DNA from: Lepidodermella squamata
Taxonomy: Eukaryota; Gastrotricha
NCBI GenBank assembly: GCA_047495785.1
Contig: JBLDXI010000033.1
Span: 2,604,001 to 2,668,000, forward strand
Reading direction: 5' to 3'
Length of the DNA stretch: 64,000 nt
The first letter of the stretch is position 1. The number at the start of each line of letters is the position of its first letter. The position numbers were made by a program, and so were the translations under genes. Shown here in pieces: positions 12,837 through 25,725 of the stretch. Under the pieces are notes generated by a model that saw only the letters and a program-made list of their open reading frames with translations, was not told the DNA's origin and searched no databases.

Positions 12837-14240
12837 AGAACAGTGGGCTATTACAGCTGGTTATAAATTTCTGGTCACACTATTATAGAGACACATTTTT
12901 GTTACATTTGTTGTCGATTTCACTGCTGCATCGACTGATTTTTCTACCCCATTTTTTTCCCGAAATAATGATAAATATTTGCAACGTGTAATAATGATCT
13001 TGAACATCTTAGCGTGTTTTTGAGCATCGACTGCGACGGTGTTTTAATTTTGTCACTTTTCTTCTCGAACAAATTTGTATCAAATTATATCTTAGCAAAA
13101 ATCGAAATGATTTATACGTGCAGATTTGTAGTTATTACTGTTATCATCATTATTATTATCATTGTAATACTGCGAAGGTACCTTATCGGAAAATCTAATC
13201 AGTTCGTGGAATTTCGTTGAGCATGCCCGACATCACGCTATATTATAATTTGTTATAAAAATGTACGGCTGCTTTTTTTGCGGCAGTCGAACCGAAAAAT
13301 GCTCCCGCGTGTCGCTCGAATTTTGCGCGGTGTTTTGATATACTTTGTAAATTATCATGCTAAAATGGCGAGTACTGCTTTTTCACTGCTGTTGATGATG
13401 ATGATGATGATCATTATGATTATATGATAATAACGTTCTTATGTGAAAATTATCCGCAATTCCCTGCAAATTCGTTTCGATGGAATTCGATCACCGTGTT
13501 GTTGCTGTTTTTCATAAAAAATAATGTAATTGCTTTATTTCAAGGCTGCCATTTCCTATCCGCATCAACGAATTTTAAACACCCAATTTTCAGGCATGAG
13601 AAATTTATCGAACTTTTCGTTTCATATGACAATGTGTCGCGTTAATTCTATTAAATATTATTTCCTCATATTTCCTCTATATTTTTCGGACTGTGCACAG
13701 GTTTGCTAATTTCTCAATTTATCCAGCCCAATAAGAGATATACCCATCGCTCTCTCACTCTATATTTAATTTCATTTCGCTGCGACGCGTGAGTTATCGA
13801 TAAAACGTGAAGGGTGAACGTGATTAATGCGAGCATACTTGAGAATAATCATGATGAAAATTATGACAAAATACTTTCCAGATCCTCTAATTTCCTAGCT
13901 TTGCTATAAGCCGATGCGCTGAATTATAATGTCAAATCGTCATCCATGTGAAGATAGAGATCAAATGCGAAATGTTGAGGCTTATCGAAATTTGGCTTCG
14001 CTGATGTTTTTGGCCGTGACTGCATTGCTAAAACTTACTACGATAACTACCTATATTAATTATCATAACTTATCATTATTTGATGATAAACGCGAATTTG
14101 CTGTTTTTTAAATGAATAAAATGATACGGCGTTGAAAATACATGCTTTTGAGTTTATGCAAGTCCACGTCGAGTAAACTTGTGGCTAAGATGAATTTATT
14201 AACGGATAAGGCAATCACCAGAACGGTGGCAGGCATCATC
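12837..14240. other. Intergenic interval between convergent genes
   Basis: About 1.4 kb between the 3' ends of the HMBOX1-like gene (+) and SLC6 gene A (-). AT-rich, with short ATT and GATGAT microsatellites near 13140-13165 and 13390-13420. The open frames here are short and show no recognisable domain. AATAAA occurs near 14114, too far downstream to be assigned confidently to the homeobox gene. Confidence 0.5.
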
Positions 14241-17200
14241 TCAAAGCTTTTGAACTAGAGTCCCATCTATAATTATCCTGCTATTCGGCATGGACTCGTC
14301 GATTTCCAAGTCTAAATTAAGAGCCGTATCGGCGGTTCGTTGTCGACGAGCTTCTTCGTTTCGCGCGATCTCGCTATGCCATTCATTGAGTTCAATTGCT
14401 TCGTTGTAAAAGCTGTTCGTAACCGGAACCGGTTCATTTGTTTCACTTTCGAAGTTATCCCGTCTAGATGTAGAAGCTTGGGTAACCTTAACCGGTACTA
14501 ATTCTTCGGATCGAAACTTTTCCAGATGCACAGCTTCCTTGCGAAACTGATCCAGATAAGGTCCCCATTTCTTGTCTGGAAGAACCATTGATTTCAACCG
14601 CTGGAAATTTGAAATTTTTCGCTATAAACGAAGAATAAATTGCCTTAATGTCACCTGGATGAGGCCTCCTTTCCCTGTCACCATAAACCAAACGACTAAG
14701 GAAAATTCGGACCTTTAGTTCAAAACTCAAGTCATTAATTCAAAAAATATACCCGATAGCGGCATCCAAATCGCTGTTCAAAATAAATTTATCAGACAAA
14801 TTCTAGTTATAGTGGGCAGAACGTTTACCTACAAACCACGTCAAAACCCAACCTAGGCCCTCCTCACTGCTATTTCCACGAGGTTCATAGCGAATCCAGA
14901 TGAACAACATGATGAACTAATGAAGACAAAATAATTTTATCGCAAATATTTTTAACAGTATGTTGAAACCGTCAGAATGCCAGGGGTTACGAATCCCCAA
15001 AATATGACAGCAAAAACATGGAGCGGCCTAGTGGGTATCCAAGCCATCATAGTTTGCAAATCTTTCGTAAAATTCTTGAAGCCGTACACCCAGCAAATTG
15101 TTGTGGTTTCCAACACACCCATGAGCAGTACCGCCCAAGTTGCACAATAATCATCGAAAATGGATAGGAGCTTAGGACCCCCCTCGCAAACGAAGGGTAG
15201 ACCGAGAAGGAAGCAACAGCAGCAAAATATCGCAAAAGTTATCGATTTCGTTCTGAAATCCCTTCTCAGTTGTGGGAAGCAGTCCAGCAACGCAGTGAAC
15301 ACCGTTTCAGACATGTTGAACTATTAGGGAAGGTAACAAGCAAATCGAGAATTGAGTTAGGTGAAAAGTTAACCTCCGAGTCTAGTCCGAGGCAAATGCA
15401 CATGAAAAAGAATATGATGGAAAAAGCGACTGAGCCTGGCAGTTGCCCCATCACTTTCGGATAGACAATAAACGCCAGTCCAGTGCCAGCTTCAACGACG
15501 TCTTTCACAGGCCGATCAAGAATGTAAGCCCCATAACCAATGACGGAAAATATCGCAAACGATGCGATGAATGAGGTGAAAGAGTCGGCGAAAACGACGA
15601 TGAGAGCATCTCTGAATACATTGCTAAGTTTTGGGAAATCAATACCGTAATACATTTTCAATTTATAGGGTGAATTGCGAACTTTTTGAATCGGTTGTAC
15701 GAAGCTAAGGTGACCATGCCACCCCAGCAAGCGGACAAGGAGTAGAACAATTGACCAGCCGCAGCGTACCAAACTTCAGGTTGCTTGATCCTCTCGAAGT
15801 CAGGGGTTAGGAAATACATGATTCCGTCGTACGCTCCAGGCAACGTTGCTCCTCGCACAATAAAAATGAGCAACCTTGAAAAAGCCGTTTTCATTTTCGG
15901 ATGATACGGAACTTGAAATGCTTACACAGCATAAGGTGCCAAACAGGTGAAATAAACTATCTTTGGAAGTAAAGGTGTTTGTTACAGATCTTCGTCTCTA
16001 ACATGAGAAGGAATCGAACCTTTCCACTGGATTTGATGCCATTCATCAGGCATAAAAAGACCAGTACCCATATAAACGCCATGCACAGAACCAAGGGCCA
16101 GCGTGGTGTCCCAAAATTTTCCAAGCCGTATGGCTCAACATCACCAAGAGCGTAATTGCTATGAAACGAGAATTGTTCATAGTCGTTTAACTGAAGTGGC
16201 GATTCTTACTGGTAAAATTGAGCAGAAGCCAGAAGGGTATTCACACCGTAAACTTTAGTTAGCGTTTCATTCCAAAAGCCGGTTACAGTCGATAAGTTCC
16301 GCGCCGGGACTTGATCAATTGGGATCAAAGCTGAAATAGATGCCGCATTCGCACGCAACCCAATATTCGTCGCGTTGTAGCACAGACCATCGGCACCGCG
16401 CATTTCTTCCCAGGAATTGGTACAATTTACCTTAGGCATTTCGCACCGGTAGTCAGCCCATGAAGAATAGTCGCAATTTTCCCAAGGCAGCTGACTTGTG
16501 AACGAAAGAAACCTACGAAGCATTGGTCTTAGCATGAGAAAATGGGTTCACTTTCGAAACAGACATGTAATACGCCGACCACGCTGAAAAAATTAACATA
16601 ACGGAAGATAAATAGGTGGAAGGAGAATTTACTGATTATGACATCGTAGTAAATTACAGTCAGGAAAGAGACAGCTACCATTGAACAGCCCACACCGACC
16701 ATAACAGGAGAGTATTTCCAACAATGAAGAGGCCCTTGAGACGTATATTGACCCAAACTTTGCTCTAGGATGATTCCAGAATTCAATGCAATTAACCTAA
16801 AAATGATTGATCGACATACCCAAGACAATAATAGGAAAGCCAACAGTAGCGCTCAATATCCAGTAAATGACCAGAAAAGCCCCTCCACCTTAATGAAAAG
16901 ATGTTTTAACGGGAAATAATGAGATCTTGTCGAAACTTTTACCATTCCTGTAACATATGTATGGAAACCTCCACACATTGCCGAGTCCAACAGCAAACTG
17001 AAGAGAGGCACATGGAATCGCTGGTTTCAGAGTCGTTTAATGGGTTTAAAGCTTTACTCACGCCTATGCAACTGATGATAAATTCAGCTGGATGAGCCCA
17101 ATTTCCGCGTTCCTCATTTTCATCACCCTCATGCGGTTTCTTCACATGTTCACCGGTGGTCTCCTTGCCCAGCTCGATTTCAGATGCCTTTCCAATTGCA

Positions 17201-17406
17201 GAGTCAACTTGTTTGCCAGCGACTGAGATATCACTGATGCTCGAGTTACTATCAATTTGCCGACCCATTTCCACTGTAGGTGCTGGTTTCAAGAAGCTAG
17301 GCACTAACGGGCTCTGCCTGGCAGCGCTTCGAATGCTATCGAGATGGTCTCGAACGCGTGTTTTGCCTCGTTGTAAATAGCCGCGAATTTCATAGTATTT
17401 ATCCAT
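14241..17406 (-). CDS. SLC6 family Na+/Cl- dependent transporter A (SNF-like)
   Basis: Twelve-TM solute:sodium symporter of the plasma membrane. All 15 exons could be joined in phase: 17406-17062, 16997-16943, 16888-16820, 16764-16633, 16583-16552, 16490-16210, 16158-16020, 15960-15926, 15874-15683, 15623-15374, 15320-14970, 14916-14829, 14773-14753, 14695-14655, 14600-14241; 796 aa. TM1 has [12 protein letters not shown], with Gly where monoamine carriers have Asp, so a biogenic-amine substrate is unlikely. Other family marks are [23 protein letters not shown], a disulfide-type outer loop with [24 protein letters not shown]6 SLSACWGG and TM8 LGLDSEF. The 14753-14773 exon is only 21 bp. Substrate unknown; an amino-acid-like solute is the family expectation. 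The 115-residue N-terminal exon is long and charged. Confidence 0.9.
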
Positions 17407-18217
17407 TCCGGCTTCGTTGCTTTTGGCTTCACGATTTCTTGACTGATGGATGACCGTGGAGTTGCGAAGTTGCTTGAAAGATGCTAAAGATAGTAACAGG
17501 CTCTCGTATCGCTGAATGGTCTCTATTCGACTTCCGTTTCGAGTTGTTCTTCGGCAGCTTACCTACGAACATCTGTTTTAATGGTTGAATTTCCCAAACG
17601 AAAGAATTTGAAGAGTAAGAAGTTTCATAGATCAAGGGAAAACAGTCGCGAGTGGTGATGGTACACCATTGATCGCTGAAATTTAGGTTTTAAATGTATC
17701 ACAATTAAGCGGTAGTGTACTCAAAGTTTCAATTGACAGCTAACCACCGCCCTTGATCCACTGTTCTGGTAATTTTAATTATTTATTTTTAATTTATTCT
17801 GCATCCTACGACGCACGCTATGACAAAATGACACCAAGTGGTGAAAATATACCCTCGATTTATTATGCTTCGTACCGAATGAGTTTTGTATACGTTCGAT
17901 TTCGGTAGAAACGTAGCATTTTAGACGTATTCACAATTCAGATCAAAAATTAACTTCCAGCAATTAGCCAACAGTTACAACATTAATAGCAGAAAGTGAA
18001 AAATAATTTGGCATGCTTTAATAGAAAATTTCTATGGCAACTTTCCATTATAGCTACGAAATATTATGTACAACAATGCATCAGATCGTTCAATCTCAGG
18101 CGGTAGTCCGGCCAGGAATTTTACAAGGGTTAAAGAGTTTTATTTTTTATTGGAAATATAAAGTTATAAAGACTTTCGATTGCAGATATGTATGCAGACG
18201 CTGTAATACCGGGCTTC
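17407..18217. other. Intergenic interval between SLC6 gene A and the bHLH gene
   Basis: About 0.8 kb upstream of the SLC6 A start, containing its likely promoter or 5' UTR. The only open frame here, at 17429-17635 (-), shows no family motif. Nothing else is recognised. Confidence 0.5.
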
Positions 18218-19606
18218 TCAGTCTGCCGATTCGATTTTTTCAAGGTGCCAAGTTTTGCAGCGAAGTCTGGCCTCGCCGTATTGCTGAGGTTTGGAACTGT
18301 TGCCGATGACTTCTTCATCGGCTTCGTTGATGTTGGGCGGAGGTGACAAGCGACCAATCGAACAGCGACCTGCATCGGTAACTCGCCAAGAAACTCGATG
18401 GCACGTTTTCGAAATGGGATTGGTGATGACTATGCTCTGGGGCACTTGTTGCTGGCGAGCACGAGCTCCGAGAGCAGACGAGCCACCATTAGATGTAATT
18501 CCAGCTTTGCCAGAGCCGCCTCTAGCGATTAGCGTGTCACTCAACAGTTTGATGTATCGGATGGCTCCTCGAAGGACAGTCAGTTTTGATTTCTTGTTTT
18601 CAGAGAACAAATCTTGTGGCACGTGGCTTCGCAGCTTTCTGAAAATTAAAAAATGTTAATTATTGAATGAAATAAACTGGGAGAATTAGTCATTTTATCT
18701 GCATGAAACAGTCTAATTTTCGAGGCTCGTAAACAATAAACGATTAGGGTTAGCTTCTATATCTCTCAGCTGCCATTTTCCCATTAGGCAAAATATCAAG
18801 GGTCGGGCTAAAATTCACTAGTCCATCGTGGACAAATTAATTAACTAGATTGAAGCATACCCGAAAGCCTCATTGAGCATGCGCATTCTCCTCCTTTCGC
18901 GATTGTTAGCCAGCTGCCGGGCATTGCCATCGCCCGAGTCCGATCGGGTGTCTTCGTCGATGGGACCAGAGAACGGCCGCTGGTGCTGCAAACTGCCAGC
19001 TGACGACCGCCGTCGGCCGTGTTGACTCGCTGGTCGTTGCGACGGCGGTCCAAACAGCGTCCATGTGTCTTCACCAGGCGCCGGCGGCCGCTCTAGCCAC
19101 GCCGGTGAAATCGGAATCGGCGGCTGGAAGGCGCTCGTGGCGCCGCCAGCGCCGCCGCTGAATAGTAGCGATGGTGATGACGTCAAATACTGGTTGGTGT
19201 TTCGAGGGTTGAAAAATTGCTGATACGGCTGACTCGGCGCAAACAGGTTGGCGAAATCGCTGCTATAGCTGGAGTGGTGAGGACCCTAATTCAACAACCG
19301 AATAATATAACACCGCTTCGATGCAATTTGAATGCGCTCCTTAGATAAGCCGCCTACTAGCTAATAAAAACTCACCTGCGCAGCCGGATGTTTCGCGTTG
19401 GAATGCTGATGCTGATAGGGCAGGTGGTTCTCACTAGGCTGCCACGGCGCGGTGGAAAGAGAGAAATATTCGGCGCCGATTGGCCGTGACGGCAATGTGT
19501 GTACGCCTGGCAGGTAAGTGGCAGAGTTCGGTGGACACATGGCTAGATAGTCATCGATCGAGGCAGCATCGCCCGTCGTTTGAAACCCAAAAAGCATGTC
19601 TTCCAT
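18218..19606 (-). CDS. bHLH transcription factor
   Basis: Sequence-specific transcription factor expected to bind E-boxes as a dimer. Predicted exons: 19606-19376, 19285-18861, 18638-18218; phases agree, 358 aa from the first in-frame ATG (MEDMLFGF). The frame stays open upstream to about 19770, so a further 5' exon cannot be excluded. The basic region and helix 1 read ANNRERRRMRMLNEAFG, including the Glu and Arg that contact the E-box; the intron falls right after this Gly. Helix 2 reads KLTVLRGAIRYIKLLSDTL. The loop (VPQDLFSENKK) is longer than in most class II bHLH factors. Affinity to a named subfamily (ASCL, FIGLA, TCF21 and others) is unclear, so no symbol is given. The rest is Ser/Pro/Gly-rich and probably disordered. 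Confidence 0.85.
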
Positions 19607-20657
19607 CGTGAAAGCACGTGAATCCAGCCTGGTAGTTTTTGCGGCGACTACTTGAGCATCAGACCGGTATTTAGCGGCGTCGATTGACCTTCCGCTCAAG
19701 TTTGGGCACGTCCAATCGCCGTCAATATCGGCGCGGGTGGTTATCTCCAGTAGTTGCGTTTGTTAATTACTCACGAGTAAGCTAATAAAGAGTGCACATC
19801 GAGACAAAGTCGATTAGCTGTTGACTGGCACTGTCGGTCTTATCTCTCGTGACACCTACCTGAAGGCGGCGACGCTCGCTCGTTTGGCGCCTCGCCGTAT
19901 TTGCGGTTCAGTCGCGACGTAGCGCGGCGCCTGCTCCACCGAATCAGGCCGATTCATTCGCGGTGCTGGCGCTGTGTTATCGAGCAGCACGACTGCTGCC
20001 GTTCCCATCCGATATTACCAAGGATACCGGCTATAACTAGCGGGTCCCCGCTCTTATCTTTCAACAACTTCTAGCCAAGCGAAGGCGGCTTCTAGTACCA
20101 ATTAAGCACTCCTTAATGATGTGTCAAGTGACCATGTTATTAGAAATATAAGGGAAATAATACACTAATAATATTATGATGAAAACACCGCGGCTTTACG
20201 CAACCCAATCAACGGAATATTATAACCTACAACACTGCCGCATAGTTAAAAATGACAATAAGTTGAAAAACGTTAATTTTTATTATAAAATCTGGCTTCA
20301 TTTAATAAATTTTCGATAAAATCGTTGGCGAAGTTTTTTCGGGTCATGTGTGCCATGCACGATTTCTTGAAAACAAAGAAGAGATAACAACGTCATGAAA
20401 GCGAGTTGAGCAGCTTATCATCATTTGCATGATCATTTATACACAATAATATATTAAGAAACAATGTGCAAAGTATAATGTTTAAAAACGTCTTTCCGCT
20501 ATTTTGTAGAAAAGAGTAAAATTCACATACATATATTTTAAACATATAGAGCGATTTCTTCGCAGTTGACATGGTACAGCGGTGTGTTCAAGAGAGCATA
20601 CTCTCCAACTGAATTCGAACTTTACAAGAGATGACTTGGTTGGGATATTCAGCGCAT
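19607..20657. other. Upstream region of the bHLH gene
   Basis: About 1 kb between the bHLH start and the 3' end of SLC6 gene B. The part nearest the bHLH gene (19610-20040) is GC-rich, including repeated GGCGCC/CGGCG text, as expected of a 5' exon or promoter. The remainder is AT-rich. CACGTG occurs at 19614-19619 just inside the 5' end. No further gene is recognised. Confidence 0.4.
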
Positions 20658-23600
20658 CTACAAAGCATCGCTGCTTTTACGCTGATGCTTCTCAAGGTAG
20701 GCAGCTTTCGCAGAGTCGGCGAAGGTGCGTTGAAGTTCGATGTCACTCGACTCGGCGTAGCCAATGCTGCTCGGAACCCGGTAGCTTACGTTTTCACCGT
20801 TACTAGCCGCCGAAACCCGCCTGTGTTTAATAAAATATATTAAAACAAGAAACGAAAAAGTAAACCCAAGAAATAGAGAATTAAAGAAACTCGCCTGCTC
20901 GCCAACCTGCTCGGAACATCTTCGTCTATGATGCATGCCAGAGAGTTATCGACCTCAGCCTTGATCGCTTCACCATGAATCGCAGCAACTTCGCGCTTGT
21001 GTTCTTCGAGGAACGGGCCCCAATGTCGAGAAGGAGAAATTGCGCTTCGGAAGCCGGCTCGGAAACTGCCGAGGCGACGCGTTTCTTGGACCAGCACCCA
21101 AATCGCCATAATAGGCACCCACATGATCACAAATATGGTAACGCACCAGCCGAGGACTTCCTCTCCAATCAACTCTCGCCTTTGGTAACGAGTCCACGAG
21201 TAGATTAGGATGAACTAAATTAGGAAAAATAATAGAGGTAAAAATCTCAGTTGGTTATTCGGGCTGTTCACCGTGAGCATGAATGGAGAGACGATGCCCC
21301 AATAAATCCGCATAACCCAGGGTACGACCTTTGATCGAATTTCGCCCTTCATCAACCACGGCATCATAGCTGAAATGTCTTTGGCGAATCGTGGTGTGCC
21401 GTAGATCCAGGCAATTGACAACGTCTCTACAATTCCGATCAGGAAAACTGGCCAGCCTGCGCCGTAGTCGTCAACCAGTTCAAGCAACTGCATTCCACCC
21501 TAGATTAAGAAAATTTACCAATCAATACGTTAAGGTAATCGCTCCATTTCAAACTAACCGGACACACGAGAGGAAGGCCGAGCAAAAAGAACGGAATACA
21601 AAACAGACCGAAAGAAAGGGCTTTCTTCTTCAAGCTACTGCGAAGGTTGGGAAACTGGTCCAGAAGGGCTGAAAATAATTGATAAGAGAAATACATTATT
21701 GGCAGATAACTTACCCGTGAAAATTGTTTCGAGAGAATTAAATTCAGAATCAAGACCCAATAGAAGAAGCATGAAGAAGAACAAAATTCCAAACGCAACG
21801 GACCCAGGTAAGCTGTCAATAATCTATAGACAAATTCGATCAATTGCAATGAAATTTCGCCGAAAGTCTTTTACCTTGGGATAAAGGATAAAGGCCAAAC
21901 CAGTTCCAGCATCGGCTACTTCATCTATCGGCTTTTGAAGCATGTAAGAGCCATAGCCAATTACGGAGAAGATGGCGAAAGACGCAATAAATGATGTCAG
22001 CGTATCAGCAGCTGAGATAATTACAAGTTTAATAGCTCGATTAAGCTCGATTAGTATACTCATTACATACCAGTTACGATGATCGCATCTCGAAGGGTGT
22101 TGGTATGGAATTTATTATAAGAGCTGGAGAGATGAAGAGCAAAATCAGTCAGGTTAAACGTTGTTAAAAGTTTTTACGAACCTCAGAGCCATCATCCCGC
22201 CCCAACAGGCCGATAGCGAGAAAAAGAGCTGCGAAGCTGCGGCATACCAAACGTTGGGGTCCTTGATTTTTTCAAACTATCACATAATATACATTAAAGA
22301 TTCGTCAGCCGAAACGTAGGTCTAAAATGATTGCTTACATCCGGAGTCAAGAAGTACATTATCCCATCTCTTGCGCCAGGTAAAGTCACCCCTTTACCGA
22401 TTAAAATGGCAAGAACCTGTGATCAATGGCGGTCAATCTCGAAAGGATGCTTCTAAATTATTCACTTACGACGTAGGGGAACACAGCTGTGAAGTACACG
22501 ACTTTACCACTAGATTTGATACCGTTCAAGACTGTAATAACGGAGAAGTCACAGATAATAGATAATGCAAATAAAAATCACGAAAAACTCACGCGCAAGG
22601 AAAACCATAATCCAAGCCAGTAATAAGCACAAAGCTAGCCAAGTTTGTGGTGTGCCAAGTGCAATTGCCGAAAATCCCGACCCTATCTTTCCGCTTTGCC
22701 CCAATACTTTCCGGCTATTTTGAGGAGAAACTGATGATGCTCATTGAATCGTAAAAATATTCGCCAACTCACAAGAAAAATTGCTCTGTTGAGAATTGCG
22801 GCGCGCGGTTGTATTGGGTGGCGAGATCTTCATCCCAGCAACCGATGACGGTGGTTTGGTTACGAGGCAACTCATCAACTGCGTAGTAGCACTGAACAAC
22901 AGCGTTCGGAATCGTAGAGTTCTTCGCTTTACAGAACGTTGAGATAAGTTGAGGTGGCTGTTGACGAGCGTTAAACCATGGCTCAAGTGTGTAGCACAGC
23001 CCGTCTGTTGCTGGGAACTGGTTCGGGCCAAAGCAGGCAACACGCGGCAATTCGCAACGATAATCAGCCCAGTCCGAGTAATCGCACTTGGTCCACAGAA
23101 GCTCCGAGCGGAACGACGCGAATAAATAGTACAGCGCCCAAGAAATGATAACGTTGTAGTAGATTGCACCTATTGAGCTGATCGCGCACATCGAATAGCC
23201 GAGTCCTTTCACGATAGGCGCGAATTGCCACACACCGGTAGGTCCTTGACTCGTGAACTGACCAATGGAAAGCTCGAGAAAAATTATCGGAAATCCAACC
23301 TGAGAAATAATAAGCGATCAATTTTGTTGTAGTTGAGATGAGCAGTCATACCGTAATTGATAGAATCCAGTATATTAGCAAAAAGCTACCACCGCCATTT
23401 TTGTAGCACTAATTTTTCGCAAAAGAATTATGAAAAGGTAAGGAGATGTTATACTTTTTTTACCAAATATGGGAACCGCCATACATTGCCGAGGCCAACG
23501 GCGTATCCTATGCAGCTTAAAATGAAATCGACGTGCGAACTCCAATTTCCTCGTTCCTCGTTCTCATCGCCTGCATGAGCTCCGCCTTTCTTTTCCTTTG

Positions 23601-24025
23601 CTTCCTCCGTTGCCTTGATGCTGGTGTCAGGTTCATCCTCGTCGCTCTGAAGGAGATCGGTGCTGCTGTTTTTGTCCCGGAGTATCAGGACAGGCTCGGA
23701 AAAATTGACAGGATTAGTTGCCCCATCCCCTCTAGTATCATAAGTCGGATTCTATAATAAAATATTTAAATTAATTGCTGTCTTCAAGAAATCCTAAGAA
23801 AGCAGGATGTTAAGAAATTCGCCTTACGTTAAAACTTTGCTGGTTAAGACTGTATGGCCGTGATGCCGCACTTGATGATCGACTCGCAGCTGGATCATGC
23901 GAAACGAGAGGCGGCAATACGAAGACGCCATTGGTTGTCACCGACGATCGGCGAGATGAGCCAATAGAATCGGCCTGATAGCTCCGAGCTCCCGCGATCT
24001 CCACGGGCTTGGGCTTGGGATCCAT
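20658..24025 (-). CDS. SLC6 family Na+/Cl- dependent transporter B (SNF-like)
   Basis: Second SLC6 symporter, same orientation as A and C. The first exons are clear: 24025-23828 (M at 24025, Ser-rich cytosolic N-terminus) and 23751-23464, ending in TM1 with [16 protein letters not shown] and [12 protein letters not shown]. Later exons give [27 protein letters not shown], outer loop [13 protein letters not shown] with an N-glycosylation site, [35 protein letters not shown]6 [39 protein letters not shown] and LGLDSEF. The C-terminal exons hold [10 protein letters not shown] (typical post-TM12 SLC6 motif) and end at a stop near 20658. TM1 again lacks the monoamine Asp. No frame break was found in the parts checked; not every intermediate splice was traced. 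Confidence 0.87.
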
Positions 24026-25114
24026 ATGGAACCGCTCTATAATATCAAATTGACCCTAATAAAAAGCAGAGTAAGGTATATATAATGACCGTTCGTCTCG
24101 TCGTAGAAATTATCGTATTAGAAATAGAAATAAGAAATTGAATTCTCTGAGACGTCATTCACGTGCGGCAGGTGAGGGTATCCATCATTGAAACATCGTG
24201 CCACAACCCTAATGTTCCATAGTGGTATGATATTTTTTTACGCATTACATTAGTGTGCGGTAGCTAAATAATACTTATTATGCTTTCAACCAAGCCCATA
24301 GGCACGTGTAAGCCATGGCATGAAAGTATAATACAAACAAAGTGTTTGCCAACAAATAGCTGCTATAGGTAATTCGCTTCGGCCAATATCTTAATTTCCG
24401 AACTGAAATACAAATTTGAGATTCTCGAATGAAGGTGACAAATAATATGGTGGTAATTTACAGCCGAATGGTACATCTCTGAACAAAAAGCAGACTTCAA
24501 AGAGGGCACGCGACTCGGGCATGGCATCAGCCTTCTGCTGAAGGCACCATATTTCCGCAGAGAGAACGCGCGATTCAAAGATAAACATTTTAAAACCGAC
24601 TTGATTTTACTTGATTAATTTGTAATCTTCCTATAATGTATTGAATGATGAACAAAACCATGGCAAAAATCAATACTGCTCAGCCAAATTTACCGAACGC
24701 GGCCGAAACAGAGCGGGATAGGAAATAACGTCTGTGAGATGTCTACACTTTATGATAGAATTTTCATGGCTCAGTCGAGCATGTATATGCAATTCTAGCA
24801 CACTGGTATATTAAATAGTGAGCCAAAGAGGTAAACTCGGGCCACCCGGATGTAAAGTATGCTACTCCGTGCTATATCAAGTATAAGGACCACACGTTGT
24901 TTTTATGCGGGAGTTATTTTTCGCGCTTGACCAGTGCGTGCATTAATGCACTTCCTATTACCATTCTGGAAACTGCCACCTCAACATCACTATTTTTGCT
25001 GTTGAACTAGTTAGCATATGACATGTTGGTCATTTCCCTGCGATCGAGAAATTGCCAATAACGCGATTTTATTATTTAAAATCTGCCAATAATCGAAAGG
25101 AACAAATGGAGCAT
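24026..25114. other. Intergenic interval upstream of SLC6 gene B
   Basis: About 1.1 kb of AT-rich sequence between the SLC6 B start and the 3' end of the small zinc-finger gene. An open frame at 24391-24588 (-) has no family signature and no convincing splice context. Nothing else is recognised. Confidence 0.45.
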
Positions 25115-25501
25115 TCATTTGTACAAACATTCATTCGCCGCGTGTTTCATCAAATAGTCTGCATTTATGAAGTCAAAGTGGCAAAACGAGCACATGTACA
25201 TCTTCTTGCCCAAGTGATCGGATTGGTCATCCAAATAGCTAACAGCATCAGTGTAAATATGCCCGCAATCACGGCACGGAAAATAACCTTTAACTCGGCT
25301 CTTCAGGTCAATCGAACTTGGCCGCGCCGAAATTTTCGCCTTCTTCGCTGGTGTTCCTACCAAACTTTCTTCCGACGATGACGAAAGCTCAATAACCCGA
25401 GAATCATTCTTAGATGCTGGTATCTTAGCTGCATTGCTCAACTGCGCTTCTTTTCCCGAGGTTGGGATTTGATTTGACACCTTTGAAGACGACGAAGCCA
25501 T
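25115..25501 (-). CDS. Small protein with two C2H2/C2HC-type zinc fingers
   Basis: Uncharacterised 128-aa protein starting at MASSSSKVSNQ. The frame is open further upstream to 25567, so the true 5' end could lie in another exon. The first 75 residues are Ser/Lys-rich with an acidic Ser patch (ELSSSSEESL) and a basic patch (PAKKAK) that could act as a nuclear signal. The C-terminus carries two finger-like units: CRDCGHIYTD ending in H, then CSFCHFDF with H and a final C (MKHAANEC). This resembles paired fingers in chromatin or RNA-binding proteins, but no family is recognised. It sits in the gap between SLC6 genes B and C, same strand. Confidence 0.6.
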   Translation of the reverse strand: MASSSSKVSNQIPTSGKEAQLSNAAKIPASKNDSRVIELSSSSEESLVGTPAKKAKISARPSSIDLKSRVKGYFPCRDCGHIYTDAVSYLDDQSDHLGKKMYMCSFCHFDFINADYLMKHAANECLYK

Positions 25502-25725
25502 TAAAACCTGGACAAAATCTGACCTCAATCTAAAATTAAAACCAGATTTCTTGAGAATTGATAGCAAGCAACTAAAATTTATTTGTAAACTGAAGCTTCA
25601 AACACTGCGGGTAGTCCCTTCAAATAATAATTATTTTCACCGGATCAATTGCAAGACGCAAGACAGTGATGTGCACCGGGAAATTATTTCGGCAATACGT
25701 GCGCGACATTAGCGCACACCATACC

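Noticed and set aside
16008-16030. B-box-like GGTTCGATTCC on the minus strand
   Set aside because: It lies at an exon-intron junction of SLC6 gene A, with no A box or cloverleaf; coincidental.
16191-16209. 19-bp intron after QFYH in SLC6 gene A
   Set aside because: Too short to splice; the acceptor at 16159 gives a 51-bp intron that keeps the phase and the family motif.
24391-24588. 65-codon minus-strand frame upstream of SLC6 gene B
   Set aside because: No signature, no splice link to the clear ATG at 24025.
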